Shown: positions 38,733 to 51,574, numbered from the stretch's first letter. The stretch: 64,000 bases of DNA from Taeniopygia guttata (GCF_048771995.1 NC_133028.1:6631501-6695500); one strand, 5' to 3'. The notes: a model not told the origin generated them from the letters alone. A program made the numbers and translations.

Positions 38733-39403
38733 GAGGCTTGCTGGTCACCTCTTTGGGATTGCAGGGTGTAACCTGGGTGATAACAGCCAGGAGTGGGGAC
38801 ATCACCTTGGTGGCCACCTGGGCATTGTGGTGGGCAGGAGGTTCTCTGGGTTTCTAAAAGGGAAGTTCCCCACTGAAGGACTTGCAAAGTCTGCAAAGAT
38901 TTTACCAAGTCAGGCCTTTGGAGTGACTAGATAACCACAGTCCCCTGCTGTCATGTGGATGAAGCCTGACCCTTTCCTGTAAAGCCAAAGCCTTTCTTAA
39001 GCACTCCCCAGAGGTGCCATTTGGGAATCAGACAGCCACGTGAACAAAGGAAGGATCCAGATCTAAAACACCATAATAAAGTTGGTGAAGATCCTAAATC
39101 TGGGAAAAGAGTCTGCAGAGAGCTTGTTTTTGTACTTTAACATCAATCATTGCAATCAACTTCGGGAGAACAAACATCTCATTAATGGCTGTCTTGGGAT
39201 GCAGTAACAACCTCAGTCAGTACTGTAATGCAGAAAGCCACAAACAGCTTCATTGGCCTTTAAGAAAAAAAAAAGTGTGTGTGGGGGGAGAAATATCAGT
39301 GAGCACTAAAGATTCAGCATGAGAGAGCAGTAAAAATTTAAACATTCAGCAGCTATTCCACTTAACATTTATAGGCAATTTCCTATTCTAATAAGCCAAA
39401 ATG

Positions 39404-39420
39404 AAAAAAAAAAAAAAAAA
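39404..39420 (+). repeat. Poly(A) run of 17
   Basis: An uninterrupted A tract. Confidence 0.95.
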
Positions 39421-40221
39421 GGCAAAACAATAGAAGAGCTATGGTACCAGGGAGATATCATCAACCATTGCTGAAAATAAAATAAAACATCAAACCACTG
39501 GGATTTTTCATCAAGGGGTCGAGTGAAGGGAACGTGCCAGTCCTAAGGCTGTGTTGCAACTTCCCTGAAAGCACCTCCCAGTCTCACACCACCAGCTCCA
39601 GGCATATGAGTTCTGATTACCCAGTTTGAGTCTGACCAGCACTGGTAACCAGAGGGTCCTCACTCCCAACTTGTTTTAGGAGCTCTGTGTGGAAACAAAA
39701 CAAACATGGAATGTGAGGTGCTCTTCCATCTCCAGCATCTCAGCCACCAGTGATGCAGCATGGGCTGGGCTGTCAAGGCCCCCAACAGACAGTGGAGGAG
39801 TCAGTTTTAAAACAAACACCCAGTCAATTCAGCAGCTTTCGGAAAATTTTTGCAAAGACACCTTTCTCCTCAATTAATAATGTTCTAAAGACTTAACACA
39901 TCATCTGGGCATCAAAATGACACCAGAGCTGAGTAGGAACCTTTCTGTTTTTTTTCACTGAGGTGACACAGCACAGAGGGACCATCCAACAAAAGAGACT
40001 TGGTGACATCTGGCCTTAAGCCCAACTTGCAGAGGAAACTGGAGGGATGGATGTGTTGAGGGACAACCTTCCAAAGCAAACTCAGACGTGTGTCTGCCCC
40101 TGTGTTTTGCTAAATAAGTTCAGTGTGGCACTGCCAACACCAACAGCAGCCTCTGTGCATGCCCCCAGCCACATCTGCCACGACAGGAGAGCACAACACC
40201 CCTGGCAGGGCCATGGCTGCT

Positions 40222-40316
40222 CTTCATCCACTGCACCTGCCTGAGCAGGGGGTTGGATCTGGTGACCCACTGTGGTCCCTTCCAACCTGACCCATTCTGA
40301 GATTCTGTGACTCTGC
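40222..40316 (+). mobile_element. CR1 LINE 3'-end fragment, very short
   Basis: cctgagcagggggttggatc, actgtggtcccttccaacct and cattctgagattctgtgact match the last 90 bp or so of sense CR1. Confidence 0.85.
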
Positions 40317-43048
40317 TTTCTGGGAAAGTAGAACTTGGACTGGCCAGCCATGAGCCCAAGGACAGGTCCCAGACCTGACACAGAGGTCAGCAGATGCAGA
40401 GGGAATACCAAAACCAGTTTCCTTTGCCTGCCTGCTCCCAGCCTGAACAAGGAGCAGGAGGCAGGCAGCAGACAAAATAGCTTTCACCTTCCTTGCACTT
40501 CCAACCCTGCCCGCAATTTTCCAGCTGCAGCCTGTCCCTGATGCCATGGGAGAAGTAGAGGGGAGCCAAAGGAAAAAACAAAAAAGCCCTTTTGAAGACA
40601 CCAGGCCAGTTGTACACTGGGAGGGAAAACCTTGCTGATGTGAGACCCCTTCCCATCTGCTCCACGGAGGTGACTGGCCGAGGCAGCGGAGCGTGAGATT
40701 TGATTATAATTATTGTCTTAACGCAGAGCTGAAATTGTTCCGAGCACATGGAGCTTCTGGGAACAGGCAAGCATCCAAAATAATCTTTGGGCTGCAAACC
40801 CAGTGACGAAGAGATGCCATAAACTGACAGACATCACTAAACCCTTTGGAATCTATTTCCCATCGAGCAGGGTTATCCCTGTCAGTCTGCAATTTCACCT
40901 CCAGACAGTTCCCACTTTCCTGCCGGCCTTGGCAGACACGGTGTTTTTCAACAAGGAAAAAAATAGGTTTATCAAGGGACCATAAACCAGCCCAACCCAA
41001 TTAAATCAAACCCTGTGGCTGCCGGGCTGTGCCCCGCTCCGCAGTCGATTCTGATCAGGCCTGTCGTGCAGAGCCAGTGGCACTACAGAGTGCAGCAACA
41101 CAATTAGGACCAAAGCCCAGATCTGTAAAGGTATTTAAGTGGCAGTTGGACATCTAAATATCTTTGTGGAGTGACATGCAGTTCTTGGGGCAGAAGTAGT
41201 TTTTTATACAGAGGAGAAACCACCTCTATTCCCATGCATATTCCTGGGAACTCCTACACAACTCCAAGCTGAGCAACACCTGTAGCTCAGGTTGTGGGAA
41301 GCCAGAGGCAGGGGGGCCACAGTGCCTTCCCCAGCCACTCCTTTTTCTCTCAATCTCCAGAAACTGGAAGCATTTATTACTCTCCTGCTTCTCATTAAAT
41401 AAGCCCGACTTCCTGGAGGCCGTGCAAAGCTTTCAGCAGTCAGCAGCACACGGCAAATTAGAGCTAACGGGTTTGCTGGAACACTTCACACTCCACATCC
41501 TTGGGAAAGGACATTTCCAGCAGTCCACACCACATCATCAGCAGATGCTTTTTGTCTGCTGGGTAGCTCCTGGTGGTAGAGCAGAGCTTGGTGAGCACTA
41601 GTGGGGATTTTACACAATAATTGGCCAGTGTGCACAAGGCTTAGGGGTTTGACTGCTGGCACCAGTGAAGCAGGATTTGGCTGGTCCCTCTGAGCCTTAT
41701 TAATACTCAAATATGCAAAGGAATCTAAATGGCTTATGATATTCCAGGTGGGCAAACCACTGTGTAGGGTAGGAGCTCACAAAAAGTTGATCCAGGAGAA
41801 TTAGTATTTCTTCTGGCTGCTGTATCCTGCCTAACTCCTCAAGGAGTTATTTCACATAGCATCTGTAAAATGAGCTATGAAATTCCTATTGTGCTGACTT
41901 GGCCATGGGTACCCTTGCAGGGGAAATTCACTTAGAACACCCTTCAGAGAAATTCAAGGTTGGGATGGACAAGAACAATCTGCAAGCAGCTTGTGTGGGT
42001 ACTGCTGTGAGTGGGGAATGAAAGTCCCTCTCAGTGCCTCTACGTTAAAGCTTCCATTTTGTGCCTCTGCAATAATGCATGGCCACATTTCCCTCTTCCA
42101 GCGTGCTCCTCCTGAATCACATTTCCTCCTGGCATTTGGAAGAGCAAACAGCAATAGCAAGTGTGAAACCTCTGTGGCCTCGCCAAGTGTGAACCAGCCT
42201 CCCTGCTGGGAAAGGTTCTAGGAAAAGACATTCTGGACAATAGGAGCAGGCGCTGCCAATATTCTGTTCTAATCTTTTTGTTGAGTGCGACGTGTTTTTG
42301 TTAATTTTCCTGCTGTGGCAGACCTGCAAGCCCTGCCTGCTGTGCCAGGCTCCTCTCCTGGCTGTCCCACGTTGCCCTGATTCACTCAACCTCTGGGCTC
42401 CTACACATCTCTATTACTCAGAGAAAGCCCTGTCTGCAAATGCTGAACAGCTTAAAGACATTTTATATCTGATGAAGCACTTTATAAGTCTGTTCATGCA
42501 AGTATCAGGCCAAATTTCCTCATTTTGTAGGCATAAGAATATATTTTTTGCTTAGTTCAATAAAGCCATTTGTATTCATCTCTACTGATTCCACTATTGT
42601 TTTCCCTTGCTCAGCAAGATGTATATTACAGTTTGTTTAATTGTGTGTTTGATCTTTACTACTTAACCAGCTCTATTTATCATTACAATGCATCAGTACA
42701 TTATAAAGCTTTCAGGCACATTTATCAACATAACAAAGCTCCCACTACAGAAGAGTTCTCCAGGGAAATAAAGCAACAACAACAAATACTTCAATGGAAT
42801 TCACTTAACAGTACAAATATTTGTAATTACAAAAATCTTTAAGAGTGCTTCTTCCATAAATGGTGTGTTTTACTTAAAATTGCTTTTATAATGTGATAGT
42901 TCCTCCCATGTATGCAGCTGATGGGTTCCTTAAATTAAAGAAACCAAGGCCAAATTAGCTGCTTTCTCATATTAGCTTTTGCTAATGTGAAGGCAGAACT
43001 CAAGTTCACTGATGTGCTACTGAAAATTTAGTTATCCCTAATAAAGTG

Positions 43049-43076
43049 AATTTAAAACATTTAAAACATTTAAAAA
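43049..43076 (+). repeat. 10-bp period repeat
   Basis: The unit aaaacattta is repeated about two and a half times. Confidence 0.85.
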
Positions 43077-43166
43077 CCACTAGTGTGTGATTAATAACTA
43101 ATAAATCCATTACAGTGAATGCAACGCTGTGGATAGCTACAAGCCATGTGGGAACCAAGCCTACAA

Positions 43167-43187
43167 CAATCAATTAACTATTGATTG
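43167..43187 (+). repeat. Perfect 8-bp AT-rich inverted repeat
   Basis: caatcaat and attgattg flank a 5-nt loop. The arms also resemble homeodomain/PBX-type sites. Confidence 0.85.
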
Positions 43188-43400
43188 CAATGGCTGTAAA
43201 TCATTGATTAACCCTTTATAAATAACAAATACATTACCCTTGCTGTAAACTGGGACCACCAGGCTCTTTTACATGGCTCTTCATGTTTCTCATGTCCATC
43301 AAAGACAAATACATGTTGTCAATCTATTTTAATTCCAGCAAAATATATATTTTTATATATTTAGCATTTTTTGAAAATCTGGTTTTACTCCATTAGCAGG

Positions 43401-43449
43401 TTTTTTGTGGGTTTTTTTTGGTTTTGGCTTTTTTTTTTTTTTTTCTTTT
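43401..43449 (+). repeat. T/G-rich tract with T16
   Basis: Blocks of T separated by GG, ending in T16 at 43429-43444. Confidence 0.9.
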
Positions 43450-44879
43450 GCCTCATAGGAAATTATTGCAAACTGAAGGGCTTCCCAGGAAGTTAGCCAC
43501 ACTATTACAACAGCTAGAACTCTTTGAAGCCACAAGAATTACAGGTGAATTAATGAATACAAATCTTAAAATATCAGCATTAAGATTCTGAAGGCAAGTA
43601 GTCAAAAGTTAGCAAATCCAAACCTGTGATATTTTGAGAACATCAGTGTGGCCACATGAACATTATGATGCTGAAGTGACCAGCACCATGCTGCATTTTC
43701 CATGGGTCTGCGCAGAGTCTTCCACTCAGAAATCCAGTAGCCTTCCATCAGAAGACCAATGCTCCATTAATAAATGACTGGCCAAAAAGCTGTTTCACAT
43801 CTATTGCTTTTTTCAAGACCAAATCTGTTGGCATTATTATTGTGCCTAATTTTAACACTGAGACTGCAATGTCCATTCTGCCAGTGGCACAGAGAAAGAA
43901 AAGAAATCAAACACTGCCCATGTTTCTCAAAGTTCCAGACCACAGCACCTTCCACACCATGATATATCAGATCATCATTTGGGGGCTTGCCTTTCCAAGC
44001 AAAAGCAAAGAAGAGGCAGTGAAGAGGCCACTGAAACCACCCAGGTGTGAAGGGGATGAATTTCATGTCCCAGCATCTCTGAAGGACAGGTACCACTACC
44101 CAAATCCAAGTGGGCTCAGCAGGGCAGTGGGATGCATGGCTGCAAGGATATTGTCAGGGAATTGGACAACGAGGGTAGGACAGGCTTGGATGTGAGTGAG
44201 ATGTCTGAAAGGAGCCAGCCAAAAGCGCTGCTGTCATCACAGAGAGGGAACTGGAAACTTCCCCACGAGGGCCTCTGGAAGCTATTGAGAAAACAAAAAA
44301 ATCCTCCAGACCCTGATGGAAGTCTGTAACTTGAGACATCTCCAGTAGGCAAAAGCACAAGGACGTATTTCACAGAGGACAAAATCTCATAGAGTCTGGA
44401 TAACAAACAGCATAATCTATACCCCGACTTTGGAAAATGCCAAGAGCGTCTATGTTTCTCCTCTGATTTTCTTTGCTTCATTTTTCCCTCTATATTTGTG
44501 CCTCTGAAATATTTGGAGAAGGAAATATCCAGTATTCATTTATTTGTTTATAAATAAATAATTTACAGAACCCCTGTCCTCAACAGATCCCGTTGGTAAT
44601 TTGTAAGGGAAATGACACCTGATTTGTGATTAACGGGGGAGCCAGTATAGGCACAGGGTTTTAACAGTGCATTCTGTGAATTTAACAGTCTCACCAGGTT
44701 GGTTAATACCTTATCCTCTTCAAACTCTGGGATACGATGGCAGAATCTGTTGCCAACCTCGAACGACCAAGCCGTAAATAAGAACAGGAGCATTTACAGA
44801 CTTCCGAAGGGAAGATGCTCCATGCGCTGCATCTAAACACGCCAAAATAGCTGATAAAAAAATAAAATTGATGGAGGCG

Positions 44880-45365
44880 GCTTGAAGCAGGGGCGGGGAA
44901 AGGCCAGCCCGGTTTCCCCGGGGGTTTTCCCGGTTTTCACGTCGTTTCCATGCACAAAGTGCATTTTGCCACCTAGTGGCTTTCGCGGAGGGACCTCGGT
45001 GTCCTGCGCCTTTGTCACCATCAGCCCGCGCCCCTCGGCAGGGAAACAGCAGAAGGGACAGCAGAAATAAAGCATAATAAACAAAATAAAGCATACATGA
45101 CAGGCACAAGCCAGATCGCCCGCAGGTCTGAAATTCAGCCGAGAAATCATTAAAAAAGCTCGTGTACCGCAGAGGCAGGATCCGATCCTGGCGGGGAGCG
45201 CCAAGGAATTGTGAGAAGGGAATTGGGGAAAACATCAGCTCGGCTCTGACCCGGCTGCTGCTGCTGAGAACTGCGGGATGGCACAGGACAGGCTCAGAGC
45301 ATCATCCCCGCCCTGCCAGAGGATGGGGATGCACCGCAGCAACACGGGGCTCCCGGGCTGGGAGG
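44880..45365. promoter_or_regulatory. CpG-rich islet in intergenic DNA
   Basis: Around thirty CpG dinucleotides are packed into about 480 bp (for example tttcgcgg, agcccgcgcccctcgg, ggcggggagcgcc, acccggctg), while flanking kilobases have almost none. It lies about 6.2 kb beyond the inferred CTBP1 3' end. No CDS of a known family starts here. It could be a promoter of an unannotated transcript, a distal enhancer, or an insulator, given the CTCF-type motif inside it. Three AATAAA hexamers within 25 bp sit in its middle (45066-45090), along with a 12-bp direct repeat, aaataaagcata. Confidence 0.6.
44967..44979 (-). promoter_or_regulatory. CTCF core motif match
   Basis: The minus strand reads CCACTAGGTGGCA, which fits every position of the CTCF core consensus CCASYAGRKGGCR. 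It sits inside the CpG-rich islet. A single motif match does not prove occupancy. On the plus strand the near-palindrome fails the consensus at one base, so the orientation is minus, the same as CTBP1. Confidence 0.6.
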
Positions 45366-48300
45366 GAAGAATTGGATTCATCTCCTTCCTCTCCTGCATT
45401 TTCATCTATTTAACTTGCTGAAAGGTCAGGCAGTAATTTCTATCCCCTGACATATTCAGCCAGGCGAAGGCTACAGCAGGCTGGGCAGGCAATTCTGAAA
45501 GTCCAGAGCCCTGAAATGATCACACTGAAAAAGCATTTAAAACCCCCAACATATCACAAACAAAACTTTCTACCCAGGAATCTACATCCCCAAAGGGATT
45601 TCACAGGCTGATGGAGCTGAGCCTGAGCAGCTGTTTAGGAGTGCTTCCAACATCTGGAGTTTTAAACCTCACAACAATAGATTTTGGGGGTGAATTATCA
45701 GATGTGGATTATCAAAGCAGTTTTCCAAATATAGCTCTGCAGCTTAGAGAAGTTTCATCCTTCTGTGTCCTCAGGGGAGAGATCTCATGGGGGCTGAATG
45801 TATCTGAAGAGAGGGGATAAGGAGCAGCACACAAAGGTACCTCTTCTGGATGACATTTTATTTCTGCTGTATGCATCTCCTAAGTAGCAAAGCCACTTTG
45901 AAACTAGAAAATTAAAGAATTACAATGAGAAATTTACTTGGGACACACTCAGATCTGCAGAGACTCTCCCTGATTTGCTCCTCTGTAATCTCAAGCACTT
46001 AACTGGAAAAACTCTATACATGAGGGAGCTATTCCTTTTAGGATTTTACTTAAATCACTATAGACAAGAGAGACCCCAGACAGATTAATCTAGATTTTAA
46101 GAGCAGTCACCATCTAATGGCTCAACAACCTTTTTCAAAGTGGTGTCCTCTTTGTTCTGAACTCTGCTGTGTCACACAAACATCACAAACTACTGGGAGC
46201 CACTGCAGCTCCCCTGATAATTAATTGCAGATGAAAACTAAAGAGCTTTAGGGATCACTGTGACATCAGAAACCTCATCCTCCTCCCAGAAAAATTGGAT
46301 GTAACACCCATAGAGTTCTCCAAATGATGAGGTTCAGTCCAGACCCCGTGTCACTTGGAAAGGCATTCACTGGAATGACACATCTTGCTCCAGGACACAT
46401 CTGAAAATCCAAGTGGTGTATGTGTCACAATCCAAGGGGGAACGATTTAATACTGCTCTTTGAACAGAATGAAGACTTCTATTTCTCTGTAAAATAGGAT
46501 CAGAACTCAACCACTAGTTACATGATGAAAACCATGGGTTTTTTTTCTTTAAATTTATGGAGGTTGAAAACCTCTGAAATGAGCTCTGAGTCACAGTGCA
46601 GGTTTTTCACTCTTACCTGTGCTTCTTGCAATATGAGGACTGTGTCCTGCACTGAAAATGGCTGGTCTGCAGGAGGAAGAGAGAAAACTACAGCTGTTCA
46701 GAATATGAATACTTGAAAACCTTGTTTCAGCCATCAGTTTCAAAGGACAGGCACTCCATGCCGAGAATGGGAAGTGATGGCCTTGGAGCTAATTACAAAG
46801 TGCTGCAACTTAAGAGACAAAAATCTATCACCAGAACTTCATACACAATAAACACATTTCACATATACTAGGCCTTGAAAAACCATGAGCAAGCAAACAG
46901 CAAAATGAACTAAAACTTGTATCAAGAGGCTGGAAATCCCCTGACCCCATTTTCACATGGAAACCACTGGTGCTGATAACTGCAAATGTGTTAGTGGAAA
47001 ACACCAACAGCAGATTTTCTTTCTGTTGTGGTTTAAGAGCAGTAAAATACAGCACAGACTTAGCTTTACATGAGGGCTTAACCAAAATCCTATTGAACAG
47101 CGAGCAGCGGGGACTTAAATGGGATTTACTCTGGTGCTTTTAGGTGTGCTGAGGAGGGAGTTTGCTGCTTCCCGAGGTCCCAGGGATGGGGATAGGCTGT
47201 GGAGAGCCAACAGCTGTGTTGGAGGCAACTGCCTGGTAAATTCAAACTATTGCATTGGGTGGGACACTTGGAAAATGGCTGGAGGGGTTTAGAAACACAA
47301 GTCTGGGATGTCAGCTCCTCAGGAGATTTATTTTTAGACGTTGATTTGCTGCCCTAACTCCCAGAGTTTATCAGCTCTGTAAGCTGTCCCCAAATTTTAA
47401 AAGGTCTCTGTTTACACAGCACAGATAAATAAATAGCAATGTCACACTGACACATAATTGTCTGCTTCTAATACGTCAAATGTGACACATAATAAAAGGT
47501 TATTGTGGCAATTTAAGCTATGATCTTGCTCTGCTTCATTGCTTTAAATCTTTGACCTTTGAGACATTTTTGGGGTTTTTCCTAAACTTCCTTACTTTAT
47601 TTCTTGAGCCAGCAACTCCTTATCCTTTTTAGGCAGCAAATGAAAGAAGGGGGGCAGATGTGTAGTTAAAGATTGTGTAACAAATATCTTCAAAGGACTG
47701 GCATGCTCAGAGAATTATCTGCATCATCTTGGGCACATCCCAAATGCCTCTAATCATCCCAAGGACATACTTTAGTCTGTTTATGGTGGCCATGACACCA
47801 TCATGACCCCCCAGAACAAACAGTGCTGCTTCAAGAAAGAACTCCATTATGGCTCTGAGCAGAAGTGCAAAGGCAAAGTGAAGTGCTGAGACCAGACATG
47901 AAGAGGTTGATTTGTTTTTGTGGTACAGAAAATGAAGGAAGGAAACTCCAGATGAGGATCTGCATTAAAAAAAAAAAAAAAGAAAAAAAAAAAAGAGCAG
48001 CTGGGTGATCCCAAACCCCAAATCAGATAAAAAAATATAATATATGACATGGGTTTATAGTGAGGTGGTGTGCAAGGAGGTCAGCCAAGGAGAGCCGAGT
48101 CTGTGTCAAGCTGAAACTCACAGATGGGAAGTGGAACTGCCTTCCAGAAAAGAGAATTCTAGGGGTAACATTCCAGGTCTCCCAAAGGCTAGAAAGAGAC
48201 AAGGAAGGACACAAGGCAGAAGTTGAGGGGCTGATCTCAAGTTTGAGACTCCGGTAAGGTCCATTCTGCAAGAGGCAGAGACACCAAGTGTGCAGATGGT

Positions 48301-51300
48301 GGATGAAAGGAGCACTTGGAGCAGGACCACTCAATGTGGAGCTCTGGCTGCTAATGAGGTGCTACCTGGGCAAAGAAGGACAAAGAAGAGGATTAATTAA
48401 TTTCCTTGAGCACTTGTGACTTTGAAGGAAAGCAGTTTACCAAGGAAATTGGAAAGCTGATGGAGGGAAGAAGACAACAGCTGAAAGACTGAGATCAGAA
48501 TCCCTGAAATTCCATTTACAGAAGATAACCATACTGGACTATGTCATTCCAAAGGGCAAAAATACAGAGACATAAAGAAAGGATGGATAGTGTAATAGAA
48601 GCAACTGGAAAAGAAAACAGATGAATAATACAGTTTGTTCCTCCTGGAAGATGTGTCACTGACCTCAGCACAAAGGCAAAATGGCTAAAATGTGACATGC
48701 TCACTAAATTCAAGCCAGCCTACATGACCTCATGTTTAACATGAAACAATAACTGGAATTTAGAGTCAGGGAAAGCCAAATTAAATAAAGGCATTTAAAA
48801 ATTACAGTCAAGGTCATCCTTTATTTAAACAAGCTACTAAAGGAAACAGCAAAAAAAAAAACGCCCAACACTTGACATTTTCACGTAAATACTAGAAATC
48901 TTTCTGAAAGATTTACTGAATTCAAAACATGGTATCATTTAAGGAAGACTCATATCACATACCACACTTAACAGCTTTACTAGGTGGTCAGACAAATGAT
49001 CTAATACTACACTGTGCCCTTAAAACTTTTTTCGATTTACAAAATAGTAAGGTTGGAGTGAACTGAATAAAAGAAATGGTAGTGCTGTGTTCTCCTTCAA
49101 GCAGAACAATCAACACTATGGATTCACTGAAATGAGAGAAAATCCTTCAATCTGAGGCAAGGAGCAAGCTGGGAACAGACACATCGCAGCAGTCATGGTC
49201 ATTTGGAAAGCCAGTCTTAATAACCTGAGGTGGAAACCAGACAAGAAAAGCAGACATTTTTGCAAAAAAACCCAAAACCCTGAAATAAGGGAAAAAGCCT
49301 TGAAACTTGTTAGAAAGAAAAGTGTTTTATCCTAAATGGAAAGAAAGCCTCTAGCTGTTGGTTTGCTTGCAAACTTGAACAACATTTAAACAACATTCTT
49401 ACATTCTGGATTATAAAAACAAAAGGACCCAAACAGAAACAAACCCCAACCCAAGCTGCAGAGACTTCAGGACTGAGTCCCAGCAACTCCCTGTTGACAG
49501 AGAACTTTTCCTAACCTCATTTAAACTGTCATGTACCAACAGTTCTTTAACATTTCTCCTTCCTCCACAGCATTTGTTACTTATAGCCATTTTCCCAACT
49601 CAGCCTTAAGCTGAAAATATCAAGTTACTCAGATTTCCTCTCCTCTGAGTCCTGCACACCATCAGTGAATTTGAGAGCCCATCTCTCCTATGACATCAGC
49701 TCCAGCTCAGTCTTTTGAAAATGCCTGACCAAAATTGCTCAGCAAATACAAGAGGTCCTGTGTAACATCTCTGATCCATTCTCAGACCTAGCAGAACCAC
49801 TGTGCCAGATCAATCTGCCACCACACTGCTCCTCCACACAGCACCAATCCACCAGTCCTACCCTGGGTCCTTTTCCTGTTAAGTTTTTGTTTGATTTCCA
49901 ACCACCTGACTCTGCACCTGCACAACTGGCATCTTTCTGCCCATTCTTGAACAGCATCAAATTCCTGCGCAGCCCCACAGCCTTGTGTCATCCTGCTGTT
50001 GCCTTTTTGTCATGTTTAGCCTCATTCTTTGTCACGACCTGAAATTCAAATAATGCCACCAAAAGCAAATCATGTTCAAGGCAGGTACTTCCATCAAACT
50101 CCTGCCTCAGGTCACCTGTGGCCTCTGCTGCCATCACCTTCTCCCCTCTGTATTTTCCCACTAATGCATCTTCTGCTGTCTACACTTATTTAGCACATCC
50201 TTCACCAAACAAAGGAAAATCTCATTGCATTTCCACTACTCAATAAAAGCAGTCATAAAAGAAGTTTGCTCTGGCTTAACAGGCTTCTGTTTATTATGAG
50301 CCACTTTTCTAATCAGTCATTTACCCCAAGTTTGGCTTTTGACTACTTTTCAGATTTTCAGACCATAGCCCAAGGTCAGTGTCCATCAGTCTTGTCCCTG
50401 ACCAGGTGGTTTTTCCTCTCCGAAGCAAGGAACTGGATTACTCTGCTCCAGTCAGACAAAGAGATAACCTCCAGCACCAACATAAAAACATTGAACACTG
50501 CATTTCAGGCTCAAATCCTGAAAAGGTTTATGTCTGAGCAAGCATGGACAACAGCTCAAATGCTTCTGAGCTGAACCCAAGAAATGCACACAGTAAATAC
50601 AATTTCTCCTTCAATTATTGATCCACTACTATTGATCCCAAATGTACTTACACAATCCATGTCCAAACAATGCAAGGAACATTCCTGGTTCTTCCTTGGG
50701 AAATGGGGCTGTAAATGTGGCTGTCAGCAATTCTTGGCAGCCAGATGTTATATGTTTGTCTTTACATTATGTTAAAGAAGCAACTTCAGTCTGACAAAAG
50801 CAACATCTTAAAATATGAATTAACCAAGAAATATTAAATCCTACTTTAACAGAAGGAGACTGCATTTGATTTCTTGCAAGTTTTTGGCCTCAAAGCTCAT
50901 AGAAGTGTCTTTGCTGAGATAACTTGCAGCTTTAAGGGCTGTTTTCAGAGGGAACAGAAACTGTTTTTCCATCAAATAAATTGAAATGGATGATATTTTT
51001 ACCTCTAAATGTTCAAGGCAAAAAACTTCCTCTCTTCCATAGACAAAATTTCACTGTAAACAGTGCTCCCTGCATAGAGACCCACAAATTTGCAGCCTCT
51101 TCCCTTTCCCAAAGTGAAGTGGAGGCTGCTCTGCAGTCCTGCATGAATGAGGGCCAAAACTTTTCACAGATCCCATAAAACCAGCTCACCTAATTTCAGG
51201 TGGATGCTCTGTTCAGACTAATAGTGAAAAGAGACAACATACCATAAAGGAGGTTCAGTTCAGTTTTGCCCACCACGGATTTCCCTCCTGAAGCAGCTAA

Positions 51301-51511
51301 ACTTTTGTCTTTTTTTTTTGTAAACTTTGCGGGGATGCTTTCCCAGGAGCACAGGAAATGTTGGAACGGAATCCAGCTGGAATCTAACCTGCCTGGAACA
51401 CACTTGTGCCTGTGCTCAAAGAACAAACTCCTTCAATAAAGCAAACACAATTACATCCTGCTGCAGCCTTCCATCATCACAGAAGCAAATAAAACAATGG
51501 ACACTTCTCAT
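45366..51511. other. Intergenic DNA between CpG islet and CTBP1 3' end
   Basis: Unique sequence with one poly(A) run (47967-47994). The stretch 49,460-49,720 has words faintly like an old CR1 remnant, but too few to call. No gene is seen. Confidence 0.55.
47967..47994 (+). repeat. Poly(A) run (A15 G A12)
   Basis: An A tract with a single G. It could be a retroposition tail, but the left flank matches nothing I recognise. Confidence 0.95.
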
Positions 51512-51532
51512 GTTGGACTTCGGCAAAAGACA

Positions 51533-51538
51533 TTTATT
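51533..51538 (-). terminator. CTBP1: Probable distal CTBP1 poly(A) signal
   Basis: On the minus strand AATAAA closes a run of TAA triplets. It is followed within about 22 nt by a CA dinucleotide (AAGTCCAACATGAG), and then by a U/GU-rich stretch (TGTCCATTGTTTTATTTGC). That is the usual layout of a vertebrate cleavage and polyadenylation site. The assignment is from motif order only. Confidence 0.6.
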
Positions 51539-51574
51539 ATTATTATTATTACTGTTGTTGTTGTGTTGCTGTTG
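51534..51574 (+). repeat. TTA and TTG compound microsatellite at the CTBP1 3' end
   Basis: TTA units at 51534-51551 pass into TTG-type units up to about 51574. On the transcribed minus strand this is CAA repeats followed by TAA repeats, which end in the AATAAA poly(A) signal. Confidence 0.9.

Larger units (their letters stand above)
40317..44879. other. Intergenic DNA, no gene seen
   Basis: Scattered CpGs occur at 40,660-41,050 and around 41,420. AT-rich blocks at 42,540-43,240 contain the inverted repeat and the 10-bp period repeat. The T/G tract is at 43.4 kb. No coding family is recognised. Confidence 0.6.

Noticed and set aside
38815..38840. Second CTCF-like site (cccaggtggcc on the minus strand)
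   Set aside because: It matches only about nine of twelve core positions, missing the leading CC.
49460..49720. Possible ancient CR1 remnant
   Set aside because: A few suggestive words such as acttttcctaacctcattta, but no ordered set of CR1 landmarks.
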